Source: an uncultured Oscillospiraceae bacterium (lineage in GTDB: Bacteria > Bacillota > Clostridia > Oscillospirales > Acutalibacteraceae). Taken from it: DNA of 9,386 bases. The notes under the pieces are model-generated. The model was given only the letters and a program-made list of their open reading frames with translations, had not been told where the DNA came from and searched no databases. Made by a program: the position numbers and the translations under genes. The number at the start of each line of letters is the position of its first letter. Within the stretch, counting starts at the first letter, position 1. Shown here piece after piece: positions 1 to 7,656 of the stretch. The stretch covers positions 1-9,386 of the forward strand of contig USMJ01000027.1 of NCBI GenBank assembly GCA_900555805.1, in the 5' to 3' direction.

Positions 1-7
1 GCGGTAG

Positions 8-23
8 CCGCCCGTCAGGGCGG
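8..23. repeat. Short inverted repeat with GTCA loop
   Basis: CCGCCC at 8-13 pairs perfectly with GGGCGG at 18-23 around the loop GTCA. The same CC-GTCA-GG core is the tip of the larger stem at 160-189, which suggests related palindromic units. No T-tract follows on either strand, so it is not a standard intrinsic terminator. Confidence 0.55.
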
Positions 24-147
24 TGAGTGCCGCAGGCGATTGTGAGGGTATCCCCGCAGCGACAGCGGAGCGGGATGTCCGAACGATCGCCCCGCTGCTG
101 TCGGGTTTGGTTTTGCTGGAATCTGGTGCTCGGCTGTATGCGCCGCA

Positions 148-202
148 GGAGCCGCGAGCCACCTCCGACGCCGTCAGGCGTTGGAGGTGTACGAGCGGCT
201 CC
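148..202. repeat. Nested long inverted repeat (hairpin)
   Basis: The inner stem pairs CACCTCCGACGCC (160-172) with GGCGTTGGAGGTG (177-189), 13 pairs with one G-T wobble, around the loop GTCA. An outer stem pairs GGAGCCGC (148-155) with GCGGCTCC (195-202), separated from the inner stem by short unpaired arms of 4 and 5 bases. The structure sits about 25 bases beyond the end of the transporter remnant and would be very stable in RNA. No T-run follows on either strand, so an RNA 3'-end stabiliser, a factor-dependent terminator or a palindromic repeat element are all possible. Confidence 0.65.
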
Positions 203-226
203 CCGTCGATGAAACTTTGATTCAGA

Positions 227-1162
227 TTAAAAGTTTGCAGGCTGATGGAATTCGGCGGTAAGCTCACCCAATTGCGCGGACTCGGGCTCACAGAAATTAA
301 ATGTCGACTTAGACCGTGCACGGCAGACGATTTCCTCGTCCGCCGTGTCAATATAAGTTTTGCGTTATTTCCGGGCTTTTTTCGACAGATATTTTCGTTC
401 TCCGTCTCGAAATCAAGACCTTTCTTTTCGCATTTTCTTTTGAGTTTCTCTATTCTCGCTTTTTCTTCAAGGCGCTTGTTTTCTTTCTCTTCGAGTTTCG
501 CCGCTTCTATTGGGTCTATCCATGTCTCGCTGTTTTCTTCGGCGAGCTTTTTCTTTCTTTGCATAAGTCCGGATGTTATCTCACTGAGATATTTCTCAAC
601 CTTTATCTGAGACACGATAACAGCGAGCATAATGCCTGCGGCAGCCTCAAAACCGAGGAAACACCAGCTTATCGCCGACTGACATTCGGGTGACGCGCTC
701 CCTTGTGTAGTATAATACATCAGTATCACTGCAGGCAGCGGAACAGTGAACGCTATCGAACAATAGAAGTTATAGGAAAACAGCACCCATATCATCTGCC
801 CCTGAACGCTCATTTAAGGGATAGCGAAAAGCAGGATTCCCGAAAGGGTGATAAGCGGAGCGGATATCAGAATACACGGTCTGAGCTTGCCCTGCTTTGT
901 GTGGGTTCGGTAGATTATGATTCCCATGATTACGTTAGTTACGGCGTCGAGTATTTTCGACACGACGGGATATATTATCAGAAATCTTCCGTCAAGCCAC
1001 GCTGTCGCGGAGCACACGTCGGTATAGTAAACATTAAGATACTGCGCCACGAGAGTCTGAAAAAGAAACGGACCGAGCAGAGCGAATAGATAGCCTATCC
1101 ACTTTTCGCTCTTTGAGACGTTTTCCGTCTTTATTCGGCTGTTAAGCAGCGGATTTTACCAT
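227..1162 (-). pseudogene. Decayed GPH-family sugar:cation symporter (MFS superfamily)
   Basis: The remnant reads NPLLNSRIKTENVSK, then transmembrane-type sequence with LLGPFLFQ and YYTDV, then VTNVIMGIIIYRT and GKLRPCILISAP. These match the N-terminal part of glycoside-pentoside-hexuronide:cation symporters, which bring oligosaccharides or glycosides across the membrane. Several lesions are visible: a frame change at an A4 run (1154-1157) just after the probable ATG (1162-1160); an in-frame TAA at 814-816; loss of most of the middle helices near 741, where SYNFYCSIAFTV runs directly into a C-terminal helix (FLGFEAAAGIMLAVIVSQIKV); a frame change at a second A4 run (392-395); and another TAA at 365-367 before the terminal TAA at 227-229. 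A highly charged, probably coiled C-terminal tail (LEEKENKRLEEKARIEKLKR) is retained. It lies 37 bases downstream of the beta-mannosidase, so it was probably a mannoside importer in the same operon. Family assignment is strong; the substrate is inferred from context. Confidence 0.85.
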
Positions 1163-1199
1163 ATACTGCGTTTAGTTTTTTCTCTAATAAATCTCCACC

Positions 1200-3740
1200 T
1201 CAATCAAGCTTTGCGTCTTTTGACAGCTTTCCGTGATAAAACATGTTGGCTAAGTTTGTCGGCGAAGAGTAAACTTTCGCTCGCTTTATCGCCGATCTGA
1301 CTTTACTTTTATCGAACGGGATATCCGTCAGCGAAAAGGCGCTTATGCTTTCGGCGAGTTCGTCTATGCTGTGTTTTCCGTCGGATCTTATTGCGACAGT
1401 TTTGCTATCGCCGGGTAAGATGTCAAAGAAATTGTCGCTGAACGGCTCGGATGTTATCCTGCTGTCGATCTTAACTAAACGGACGAACGCGTCCGTTGTC
1501 AGGGTTATCGAAAGACCGCTCTTTTCTTTTGATATTTCCGTCTTTAACTTCGCTTTCGGCAGGTCGAGATTTTTCTCCTTGCCGAACAGAAGAACTTTCT
1601 GCTGAACAAGCTTTCCGTCCTTTATGAGCCTTGCCGCTAAGCCTGTTCGCTTAAGGTCGAATTTTTGCCGAATCCCCTCCATGCTTATTTCGAACAGGCA
1701 GAGATTTTCCGCCGCACCGACGACTTTCTCCTTGCAGTCGCTTTCAAGCGTACCTTTATAAAAATCAAATATTTCATATTCGACCGTTATTTTCTCAGGC
1801 GCTCTCAGGTCGTTCAGGGCGAATATTTTTATGTACTCCCGACCGTCTTCGACCGAGACGGCGAGCGGTGAATTGAAGTGTCTCGCGCCGTATTGAAGCG
1901 CTTTATAGTTTCCGTAGTAGTCGAGGCTTGACCACGAACAAACGCCCCAGCAGTCGTTGAACTGCCAATACATCGAGCCGTTGCATCTGCCCTTGTTTCT
2001 TCGCCAGTGCTCCGTCGCGTCGGATATGCATTCGTTCTGCGTGACCTGTGAAAGATAGACGAGATCTTCGAAGCGCTTCGGCAGGTCGAACCTGCTCGCG
2101 ATATAATATATCATTTTGTCGTTTCCGTTGGCGCATTTCTGATGAACCTTGAAAACCTCGCTCGAAATTGAATAGTCCGACGGCTCGGCGAACTTCTCTA
2201 TCGCTTTCATGTCTGGCAGGCTTTCAAAGCCGAATTCGCTGCAAAAGCGCGTCATTCTCTTGCGGTAGTAGTCCATTGGCTTTAAGCCGTGCCACACGCC
2301 CCACAGGTGAGTGTCGCCGACGTTGTCACTGTCTACGCCGCTATTATGCGAAACTCCCACAGGCGAACCCGGGGTATACGGCGTTGCGCCGTCATATTTT
2401 CTTATCTCGGGCTCGAGTATGCCGTAGAAGAACTTTTCCGTCCAATCGACATATTTTTTCATATGTACCCAAGCCATGTGCATTTGCTCAATTTCGTTGT
2501 TGCCGTTCCAGACCGCGAGCGATGGGTGGTGACACAGGCGGCTGACGTTATACTTGACTTCTTCCCTGACATTTTCGAGGAAGCTTTCATCAAAGAACGG
2601 ATAAGCCTGACAAGCGAACTGAAAGTCCTGCCAGACGAGTATTCCTTTCCTGTCGCACATTGAATAGAATTCGTCGCTTTCATAATATCCGCCGCCCCAT
2701 ATGCGAAGCATATTCATGTTGGAAAACAAAGCGGCGTCTATCAGCTTTTCGAGTTTATCTTCGGTGAATCTCGTTATAAAGCTGTCGGGCGGTATGTAGT
2801 TTGCGCCCTTTATGAAAAGCGGAACTCCGTTTAATATGAATTTGAAATTCCGACCGTATTTGTCTCTTTCTCTGTCGAGCTCTACCGTTCTTATGCCGAT
2901 ACGCTTTTCTTCGCTGTCCACTGTTTCACCGTGCGCTTTGACAATAACTTTGACCGTATAGAGTGGCTGTTCGTCTTTTCCCGAAAGTTCGCGCGTCCAC
3001 CAGAGTTCGGGATTGTCTATTAAGAATTCGGCGGCGCTCCCCTGTTTTGTCTCACACTTTCCGTTCGGGCTGATAAGTTCGGTTTCGCACTCATACTCCC
3101 CATACCCCATAATATCGGCTTTCGCCTTTATCACAGCAGTATTATTCGATAGTTTCTGGGTCACGGCGAGATATTCTATCTTCGCGGTGTCGGCAAATTC
3201 AAGCTCAATATCGCCCGTTATACCGCTGCACGGAAGAATCGGGCCCCAGTCCCAGCCGAAATGGCACTGCGGCTTTCTGATATGGACGATTCCGTTCTGA
3301 CCGTTTGAGTTCATCGGCGCAGGAAGTTCATTATATCTTTTCTCGACATATCTGACTGGTGAAAAGAAAACGATCCTGACGGTGTTTTCACCCGAATGAA
3401 GATAATTCTTCACGCTTTCGTTGTAAGCTCTGAAGCAGTTTTCGCCGTGAAACGCAAGGCGTTCGTTTACATAGACGTCGCATACCGTGTCGAGCATTTT
3501 GCAGCAAAGCAGAATATCGTCGCTTCGCATTTCGCCGTCGGTCACGGAGAATTTTTTCGAGTATTCCCAGTCTTTTCTGCCGACCCATGCGACCTTGCTT
3601 TCGTTCAGTCCGACGAACGGGTCGGGAATATCGCCGTTCGCCATAAGGTCAAGGAAATTACAGCCCGGAACTGTTGCGTTTTTCCACACGCTTTCGCCGA
3701 GCTGTCTGAATTTCCATTGCCCGTTCAGTGTTTTTTTCAT
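1200..3740 (-). CDS. Beta-mannosidase, glycoside hydrolase family 2 (EC 3.2.1.25)
   Basis: This 846-residue enzyme should release terminal beta-D-mannose from the non-reducing end of mannosides by the retaining GH2 mechanism. The N-terminal jelly-roll-like region carries FGWDWGPILP (161-170), a hallmark of the mannosidase branch of GH2. IKGANYIPPDS (310-320) opens the TIM-barrel. WNGNNE (411-416) supplies the expected acid/base Glu416, and SEFGFES (501-507) the expected nucleophile Glu502. MYWQFNDCWGVCSW (590-603) is another conserved barrel motif. Length fits the family. The start is set at 3740 because AAGGAGG lies 8 bases upstream (3749-3755). A longer in-frame opening to 3872 would add 44 unconserved residues and run through the upstream terminator. 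There is no signal peptide or membrane segment, so it acts in the cytoplasm and needs imported substrate. The former importer downstream is broken. I saw no clear promoter in 3741-3862. Family and reaction are confident; the natural substrate (mannan or N-glycan oligosaccharides) is not shown. Confidence 0.95.
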   Translation of the reverse strand: MKKTLNGQWKFRQLGESVWKNATVPGCNFLDLMANGDIPDPFVGLNESKVAWVGRKDWEYSKKFSVTDGEMRSDDILLCCKMLDTVCDVYVNERLAFHGENCFRAYNESVKNYLHSGENTVRIVFFSPVRYVEKRYNELPAPMNSNGQNGIVHIRKPQCHFGWDWGPILPCSGITGDIELEFADTAKIEYLAVTQKLSNNTAVIKAKADIMGYGEYECETELISPNGKCETKQGSAAEFLIDNPELWWTRELSGKDEQPLYTVKVIVKAHGETVDSEEKRIGIRTVELDRERDKYGRNFKFILNGVPLFIKGANYIPPDSFITRFTEDKLEKLIDAALFSNMNMLRIWGGGYYESDEFYSMCDRKGILVWQDFQFACQAYPFFDESFLENVREEVKYNVSRLCHHPSLAVWNGNNEIEQMHMAWVHMKKYVDWTEKFFYGILEPEIRKYDGATPYTPGSPVGVSHNSGVDSDNVGDTHLWGVWHGLKPMDYYRKRMTRFCSEFGFESLPDMKAIEKFAEPSDYSISSEVFKVHQKCANGNDKMIYYIASRFDLPKRFEDLVYLSQVTQNECISDATEHWRRNKGRCNGSMYWQFNDCWGVCSWSSLDYYGNYKALQYGARHFNSPLAVSVEDGREYIKIFALNDLRAPEKITVEYEIFDFYKGTLESDCKEKVVGAAENLCLFEISMEGIRQKFDLKRTGLAARLIKDGKLVQQKVLLFGKEKNLDLPKAKLKTEISKEKSGLSITLTTDAFVRLVKIDSRITSEPFSDNFFDILPGDSKTVAIRSDGKHSIDELAESISAFSLTDIPFDKSKVRSAIKRAKVYSSPTNLANMFYHGKLSKDAKLD

Positions 3741-3748
3741 GTGTTTTT

Positions 3749-3755
3749 CCTCCTT
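3749..3755 (-). promoter_or_regulatory. Ribosome binding site that fixes the beta-mannosidase start
   Basis: AAGGAGG on the minus strand lies 8 bases before the ATG at 3740-3738. It supports the start at MKKTLNGQWKF and argues against the longer reading that begins at 3872. Confidence 0.9.
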
Positions 3756-3850
3756 GGGTTTGTATGTTCGGGCAGTGAAGCGAGTGCCGTACGAATGCCG
3801 CAGATCGGACTTACCGTCGAATAAAAATTTTCCGCTGTGTGTAAGCTGAT

Positions 3851-3889
3851 GCAAAAACTCAAAGCCGCACAAGCTTCGACTGTGCGGCT
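3851..3889 (-). terminator. Intrinsic terminator of the glucosaminidase-DUF5662 operon
   Basis: On the minus strand AGCCGCACA (3889-3881) pairs perfectly with TGTGCGGCT (3871-3863) around a 9-base loop, followed by TTTGAGTTTTT. It starts 6 bases after the DUF5662 stop codon and therefore ends that transcription unit, separating it from the beta-mannosidase gene downstream. Confidence 0.9.
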
Positions 3890-3895
3890 GAAAGT

Positions 3896-4456
3896 TCAGT
3901 TCTGATTTAAGCTGTCGTCGTTATCCTCTTCGCCTTTGAGATAAGCGCGGATATATTCGAAAGCGGCGTCCTCGCCGTGTTCGCTTAAAATCGTCAGCAT
4001 TTTTTCTATTTCCTGCGAAGTCTCGGGGTGCATTGTTCGTTTATCCTTACCCCGAAGAAAGTATTCAAGCGGATACTGTTCAGTGTATTCGCCGCCCCTG
4101 TATATTTTGCTTGCGGCGACCCTGTCACAAAACATTTCGGCGACATATCTTCTCGGCATTTTGACGGGCATAACCTTTCCGAATTTCGGGTTATAGTCCG
4201 ACCAATATTCGAAATGATGTTTATTTCTTCCTTTGTGGTGAAGCCATGCCGTCGAATAGCCGAACAGCTCCCTTTCCTTTTCGTTCGGGCTTCTGTTTCC
4301 CATATAATACTTCGCGCCCGATTTAAATTCGGCAGGCGAATATTTTGAAAGATCATGCCGAAGACCCTGCCATCCTATTCCTGCCTTGAAGCAGTGGCGG
4401 ATGACGGCATGTCTGTGTTTTGTGATGGTTTTGAAGTGACCGACCGCTTTTAACAT
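3896..4456 (-). CDS. DUF5662 family protein, function unknown
   Basis: This 186-residue protein resembles DUF5662 proteins, common in Clostridia and uncharacterised as far as I know. It is rich in conserved-looking polar residues: LRHDLSKYSPAEF (32-44) has the His-Asp pair seen in HD-like metal sites; WLHHKGRNKHHFEYW (71-85) has four more histidines; then KMPRRYVAEMFCDR and a C-terminal HPET. The His/Asp clusters could bind metal, but that is inference. There is no signal peptide or membrane span, so it is probably cytoplasmic. AAGGTG lies 5 bases before the ATG. It starts only 15 bases after the stop of the secreted glucosaminidase and is followed directly by a terminator, so it is the last gene of that operon. 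The link to wall hydrolysis rests on position only. Confidence 0.8.
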   Translation of the reverse strand: MLKAVGHFKTITKHRHAVIRHCFKAGIGWQGLRHDLSKYSPAEFKSGAKYYMGNRSPNEKERELFGYSTAWLHHKGRNKHHFEYWSDYNPKFGKVMPVKMPRRYVAEMFCDRVAASKIYRGGEYTEQYPLEYFLRGKDKRTMHPETSQEIEKMLTILSEHGEDAAFEYIRAYLKGEEDNDDSLNQN

Positions 4457-4471
4457 TTTATCACCTTGCCG

Positions 4472-7400
4472 TTAGAGATTGACGCTGACAGTCTTGCCCG
4501 ACGCCTTATATCTGACCTTGTTACATTTGACGTACGACATGACTTTATACTTAGTCGAAGCCTTCGGCTCGACCGCAAATTTTGTCGAAGATGTCACTCC
4601 GACGTACACATATTTTTTAGTGTTCGCGTTATATGAATATATCATATATCCGTCCGCGCCCGTGACCTTTTTCCATGAAAGAGTATAGCTTTTGCCGCTC
4701 TTTGCGCTCTTGAGGGACGAGACGTTCTTCGGTAAAGTTGTCGCTTTGAGTTTGTCTGAGAACTCGCCGCAGAGCTTGGTTTTGCCGTTCTCCGAACAGG
4801 CTCTTATTTTATATGTCGCCTCGGAAGCCGACTTCTGCTTTGTGACCTTATATGAGTTTGTTTTCGTTTCGCCGAGCTTCATATATTTTCCGTTTGAGCC
4901 GAGTTTATATATTTCATATCCGCTCGCTCCGTTCACGGCGTTCCAGACTAAGGTATAGGACGATTTGTCATGCGGCGTGAATTTCAATCCGCCGACTTTG
5001 CCCGGTAAGGTCCTGACGGTTATCTTACTGCTGTAAGTGCCTTTATATTTAGCGCCGTCGACCTTTGAATACGCTCTGACTGAATATTTATATGAGCCGC
5101 CTGCCGAAAGGTTTTTAAGCGTATAGCTTGTTTTGGTTGTCTTTCCGACATAGACATATTTCTTCGCCGCCAAATCGTATCTGTAGATATAATAACCTGC
5201 CGCAGAGGACGCTTTCGACCAGGTGAGCTTCGCGGAAACGGTTGTTATTCCCGAAGCTTTGACATTTTTGACTTTCGCCGGACCTGTCGAAGCCGAAAGA
5301 ACGGATGAATAGTCGCTGTAGTAGTTATCTCCGTTTGACTTAACTATCGCTTTGACTTTGTATTTAGCTCTTGTATTAGCTGAAAGTCCGCTGTCGGTGT
5401 ATGAATTTGTGCTGACTTTAGCTATTTTCGAATACTTGCCGTTTGAGCCGAGCTTATAGACGGCGTAGCTCGTCGCGCCTGCTGTCTTATTCCATTTTAT
5501 GATGACCGACGAGCCTGTTGTCTCCGATACTTTAAGTCCCGACGGAGCGGCCGCCGCTGTCTTGACGGTGATCGTTGCCCCTGCGTAGTCGGCGCTCACG
5601 CCGTTTATCTTCGCTTTGGCGACGATTTCATAGCGATAACTCTGCGCCGCGCCGAGTTTTGCGTCGGTATACTCCGTTGACTTCGTTTCGCCGAGCTTGG
5701 CGTATCTTCCGCTTGCCGCGTTGTATTTATAGATCTCATAGACATAGGCGCCGCTTTCGGTGTTCCACTTGATTGTGACGCTGTTCGCTTTCGTTGCGCC
5801 CTGTCTGAGATGTGAAAGCGCTTTATGATAAGCGGAACACTTGACCGCCTGTGAAAGCTCGCCGAAGCGCTTGACTCCGTTTATATTGCCGTACGCGCGG
5901 ACTTTGCAGTTAAAGGAAGTTCCTGCCTTAAGGCTCGAAACCGTATATGTGTTTGCAGTGACTGTTTTATAAAGTACATACTGTCCCGAGGCGTTCGTTG
6001 TGTATATTTCATACCCTGCCGCACCTGTGACAGGCGTCCACTTAAGGGTGACGGAGTTTGTGCTTCTCGCTGAAACATAAAGTCCGCCGACTTGACAAGG
6101 TCCGTCCGTAACGGATATTTTTACAGCGTCGTAAAGACCCTTTGACGTGTAGGCGCCGATGACCGCCTTACCTGCATTGAGCGCCGTCAGGCTTCCGTTC
6201 GCATTAACTCTGACGACGGAGGGATCGCTCGAAACGAACGACGGCTTTTCGGAGGCGTTCACATTATAAGCGAGCGTAAAGTTACTTCCAAGCATAACAG
6301 ACTTTTCCGAGGAAATATCAATGTAGTCGCAGCAGGCATACCCCGTGTACGACGCACCGTTATAACTGAATGTTATCTGATACCAATAAGGATATGAGAG
6401 GAAGTTATATTTTCCCGCGGAATTTATGACCTTCGAGAGAATTTTGACAGTTGTTCCGTTAGGGACGGAGACGATCTTGCTGCTGCTCGTGTTCGGCTGT
6501 GACCTTATATTCAGCGACGAGACATTTATGGTTCCCGTCTGCCCTGCCGAATCCTTGAGAGAAAACGATGTCGCCTGAGCCGCCGCTCCGGGCATATTGT
6601 TATAGACGGGAATCTTGAACACGCGCTTAAGGCTCATCAGCGAAAGCGCGTTATATGTGTTATAGGTCGTGTTGCTCTGGAAATACGCGCCCGAGGTGTC
6701 GGACATATACTGATGCATATAGGTCTTTGAGACGGCGTTGGGCGAGACGTTGAAGCGCTGAAAATATCCCGTGTCCTGACCTTTTGATATATAGCCGCTC
6801 GCTATGAATTCCGCGCCGCCCGTGATGGATTTTTCGGGATCCGTCCACGGCCTTGAGAACGAAGTAGAATTCTTTGAGCCGCCCTTCGCATAGCTGAGTC
6901 CGTTCTTTATCGGCTGAGGCCCCGAGGTCGCGCCGATATTATAGAAGTTATAATATCCCTCATAGCCCGGATATTTTCCCGTGACCGAGCCGCTTCCCTT
7001 GACGCCGACTTCGTTGATTATCTTTGAAGCTAAGTGACAGGGGTTGACGTTATACTTCTTTCCGGCGTTATATATAGCCTGAGAATATTTTATTTTGAGC
7101 GTTTTCTGGTTGCCCTTTGTGTCATAATATGTGATCTTTTTATTGCTCATGAACGAGCCCTTGAGCACCTGTTCAACGACATCGACCGTCATCGCCGATG
7201 AGAACGAAAGCTGTTCAAACTGAAAGATTCCGCTTTCATTCAGAAAGTTTCTCGGATCGAGGAAGTAGCTGACGGCGTGAGCGTTCGCGCGGACAAAGCC
7301 TGCGTCATACTGGGTATATTTACCTGTTGACGGGTTATAGTCGCCGCTTTCTCGGCTTTTGAACACATCGCCTGCCGAGGTCGAAACGAGCGATCTTTCG

Positions 7401-7645
7401 CCGTCGTTTTCGTTCGCGACAACGTCGCTCCAGTTAAGTCCCGTGTTCACCGCCTGAAACGTCCAGTTCGGATATTTTTTGTGAAGCTCTCTTAAATAGG
7501 GCTTATAGCTGTTCGGGAAAGCCGCTATCTGACTTTCGAAGCTGTTCGCCGCCGAAACCGCGAGCGAAAAAGCCGAAAGCGAGGAAACGACCATAATAAG
7601 AGCCGTTATAAGCGCCGTTAATCTTTTTGTTCCGTTTGATTTCAT
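4472..7645 (-). CDS. Secreted N-acetylglucosaminidase (GH73-like) with SH3, Big2-like and six fibronectin type III domains
   Basis: This 1057-residue wall hydrolase should cut N-acetylglucosaminyl bonds in peptidoglycan outside the cell. The start at 7645 follows AGGAGG by 5 bases; an earlier in-frame start (7687) lacks such a site and would precede the signal peptide. Order: signal peptide 1-32 (KR followed by a hydrophobic stretch, likely cleavage after VSA); glucosaminidase region about 45-345 with KIINEVG (208-214, Glu212 the likely catalytic acid), YYNFYNIGAT (231-240), and SRPWTDPEKSITGGAEFI through GQDTGYFQRFNV (264-300); bacterial SH3-like domain about 370-445 (LNIRSQPNTSSSKIVSVPNG); Big2-like Ig domain about 446-515 (FVSSDPSVVRVNANGSLTAL); then six repeats of about 90 residues from 517 to the end, each with a version of GYEIYKY...YVYVG. 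There is no LPXTG or other C-terminal anchor, so attachment is probably through the SH3 or repeat domains. It is first in an operon with DUF5662. Family confident; exact bond specificity inferred. Confidence 0.92.
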   Translation of the reverse strand: MKSNGTKRLTALITALIMVVSSLSAFSLAVSAANSFESQIAAFPNSYKPYLRELHKKYPNWTFQAVNTGLNWSDVVANENDGERSLVSTSAGDVFKSRESGDYNPSTGKYTQYDAGFVRANAHAVSYFLDPRNFLNESGIFQFEQLSFSSAMTVDVVEQVLKGSFMSNKKITYYDTKGNQKTLKIKYSQAIYNAGKKYNVNPCHLASKIINEVGVKGSGSVTGKYPGYEGYYNFYNIGATSGPQPIKNGLSYAKGGSKNSTSFSRPWTDPEKSITGGAEFIASGYISKGQDTGYFQRFNVSPNAVSKTYMHQYMSDTSGAYFQSNTTYNTYNALSLMSLKRVFKIPVYNNMPGAAAQATSFSLKDSAGQTGTINVSSLNIRSQPNTSSSKIVSVPNGTTVKILSKVINSAGKYNFLSYPYWYQITFSYNGASYTGYACCDYIDISSEKSVMLGSNFTLAYNVNASEKPSFVSSDPSVVRVNANGSLTALNAGKAVIGAYTSKGLYDAVKISVTDGPCQVGGLYVSARSTNSVTLKWTPVTGAAGYEIYTTNASGQYVLYKTVTANTYTVSSLKAGTSFNCKVRAYGNINGVKRFGELSQAVKCSAYHKALSHLRQGATKANSVTIKWNTESGAYVYEIYKYNAASGRYAKLGETKSTEYTDAKLGAAQSYRYEIVAKAKINGVSADYAGATITVKTAAAAPSGLKVSETTGSSVIIKWNKTAGATSYAVYKLGSNGKYSKIAKVSTNSYTDSGLSANTRAKYKVKAIVKSNGDNYYSDYSSVLSASTGPAKVKNVKASGITTVSAKLTWSKASSAAGYYIYRYDLAAKKYVYVGKTTKTSYTLKNLSAGGSYKYSVRAYSKVDGAKYKGTYSSKITVRTLPGKVGGLKFTPHDKSSYTLVWNAVNGASGYEIYKLGSNGKYMKLGETKTNSYKVTKQKSASEATYKIRACSENGKTKLCGEFSDKLKATTLPKNVSSLKSAKSGKSYTLSWKKVTGADGYMIYSYNANTKKYVYVGVTSSTKFAVEPKASTKYKVMSYVKCNKVRYKASGKTVSVNL
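4475..6097 (-). repeat. Six tandem fibronectin type III-like repeats within the glucosaminidase
   Basis: Residues 517-1057 of the encoded protein divide into six units starting near residues 517, 606, 697, 789, 881 and 973. Each has a W core (LKWTPV, IKWNTE, IKWNKT, LTWSKA, LVWNAV, LSWKKV), a tyrosine-rich strand (GYEIY, VYEIY, SYAVY, GYYIY, GYEIY, GYMIY) and a second Y strand near its end. Units 3 and 5 share the stretch YKLGSNGKY, and their DNA is close there, which suggests a more recent copy or conversion between them. Such repeats usually serve as spacers or carbohydrate/wall-binding modules on secreted hydrolases. Confidence 0.85.
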
Positions 7646-7650
7646 TTTTA

Positions 7651-7656
7651 CCTCCT
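7651..7656 (-). promoter_or_regulatory. Ribosome binding site that fixes the glucosaminidase start
   Basis: AGGAGG on the minus strand is 5 bases before the ATG at 7645-7643. Just upstream in the mRNA lies a small GCCGC/GCGGC hairpin (7657-7670) that directly abuts this site. Confidence 0.9.

Larger units (their letters stand above)
1..226. other. GC-rich, hairpin-rich intergenic segment without a convincing gene
   Basis: This stretch is visibly richer in G and C than the genes beside it. Two overlapping frames stay open on the plus strand, but their translations resemble no family I know and have no ribosome binding site, so I treat them as chance openings. What stands out is inverted repetition: a 6-bp stem at 8-23, a bulged stem pairing 61-74 with 91-102, and a long nested stem at 148-202. 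It lies just downstream of the decayed transporter on the minus strand, so it would form the 3' end of that transcript. It could be a palindromic intergenic repeat or a structured RNA; the sequence alone does not decide. Confidence 0.6.

Noticed and set aside
160..189. Rho-independent terminator of the mannosidase operon
   Set aside because: The stem is strong, but no T-tract follows on either strand, so I list it as an inverted repeat only.
23..220. Overlapping open frames on the plus strand in the left segment
   Set aside because: No ribosome binding site, no recognisable domain, two frames open at once in GC-rich DNA, and the region is full of inverted repeats; chance openings are more likely.
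811..1050. A 78-residue minus-strand frame as a stand-alone small membrane protein
   Set aside because: Recognisable transporter sequence continues on both sides in the same frame (upstream to about 1150, downstream past the TAA), and its GTG lies inside that sequence, so it is a fragment of the pseudogene.
245..1089. Several plus-strand open frames opposite the transporter remnant
   Set aside because: The minus strand gives recognisable GPH transporter sequence through this whole span, so the plus-strand frames are antisense shadows.
3741..3862. A sigma-A promoter for the beta-mannosidase
   Set aside because: A TTGCAT and an AT-rich TTTATT are present, but the spacing of about 23 bases is too long and no good -10 box is found; not reported as a feature.
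3741..3872. N-terminal extension of the beta-mannosidase
   Set aside because: It lacks a ribosome binding site at 3872, overlaps the upstream terminator, and a strong site precedes the ATG at 3740.
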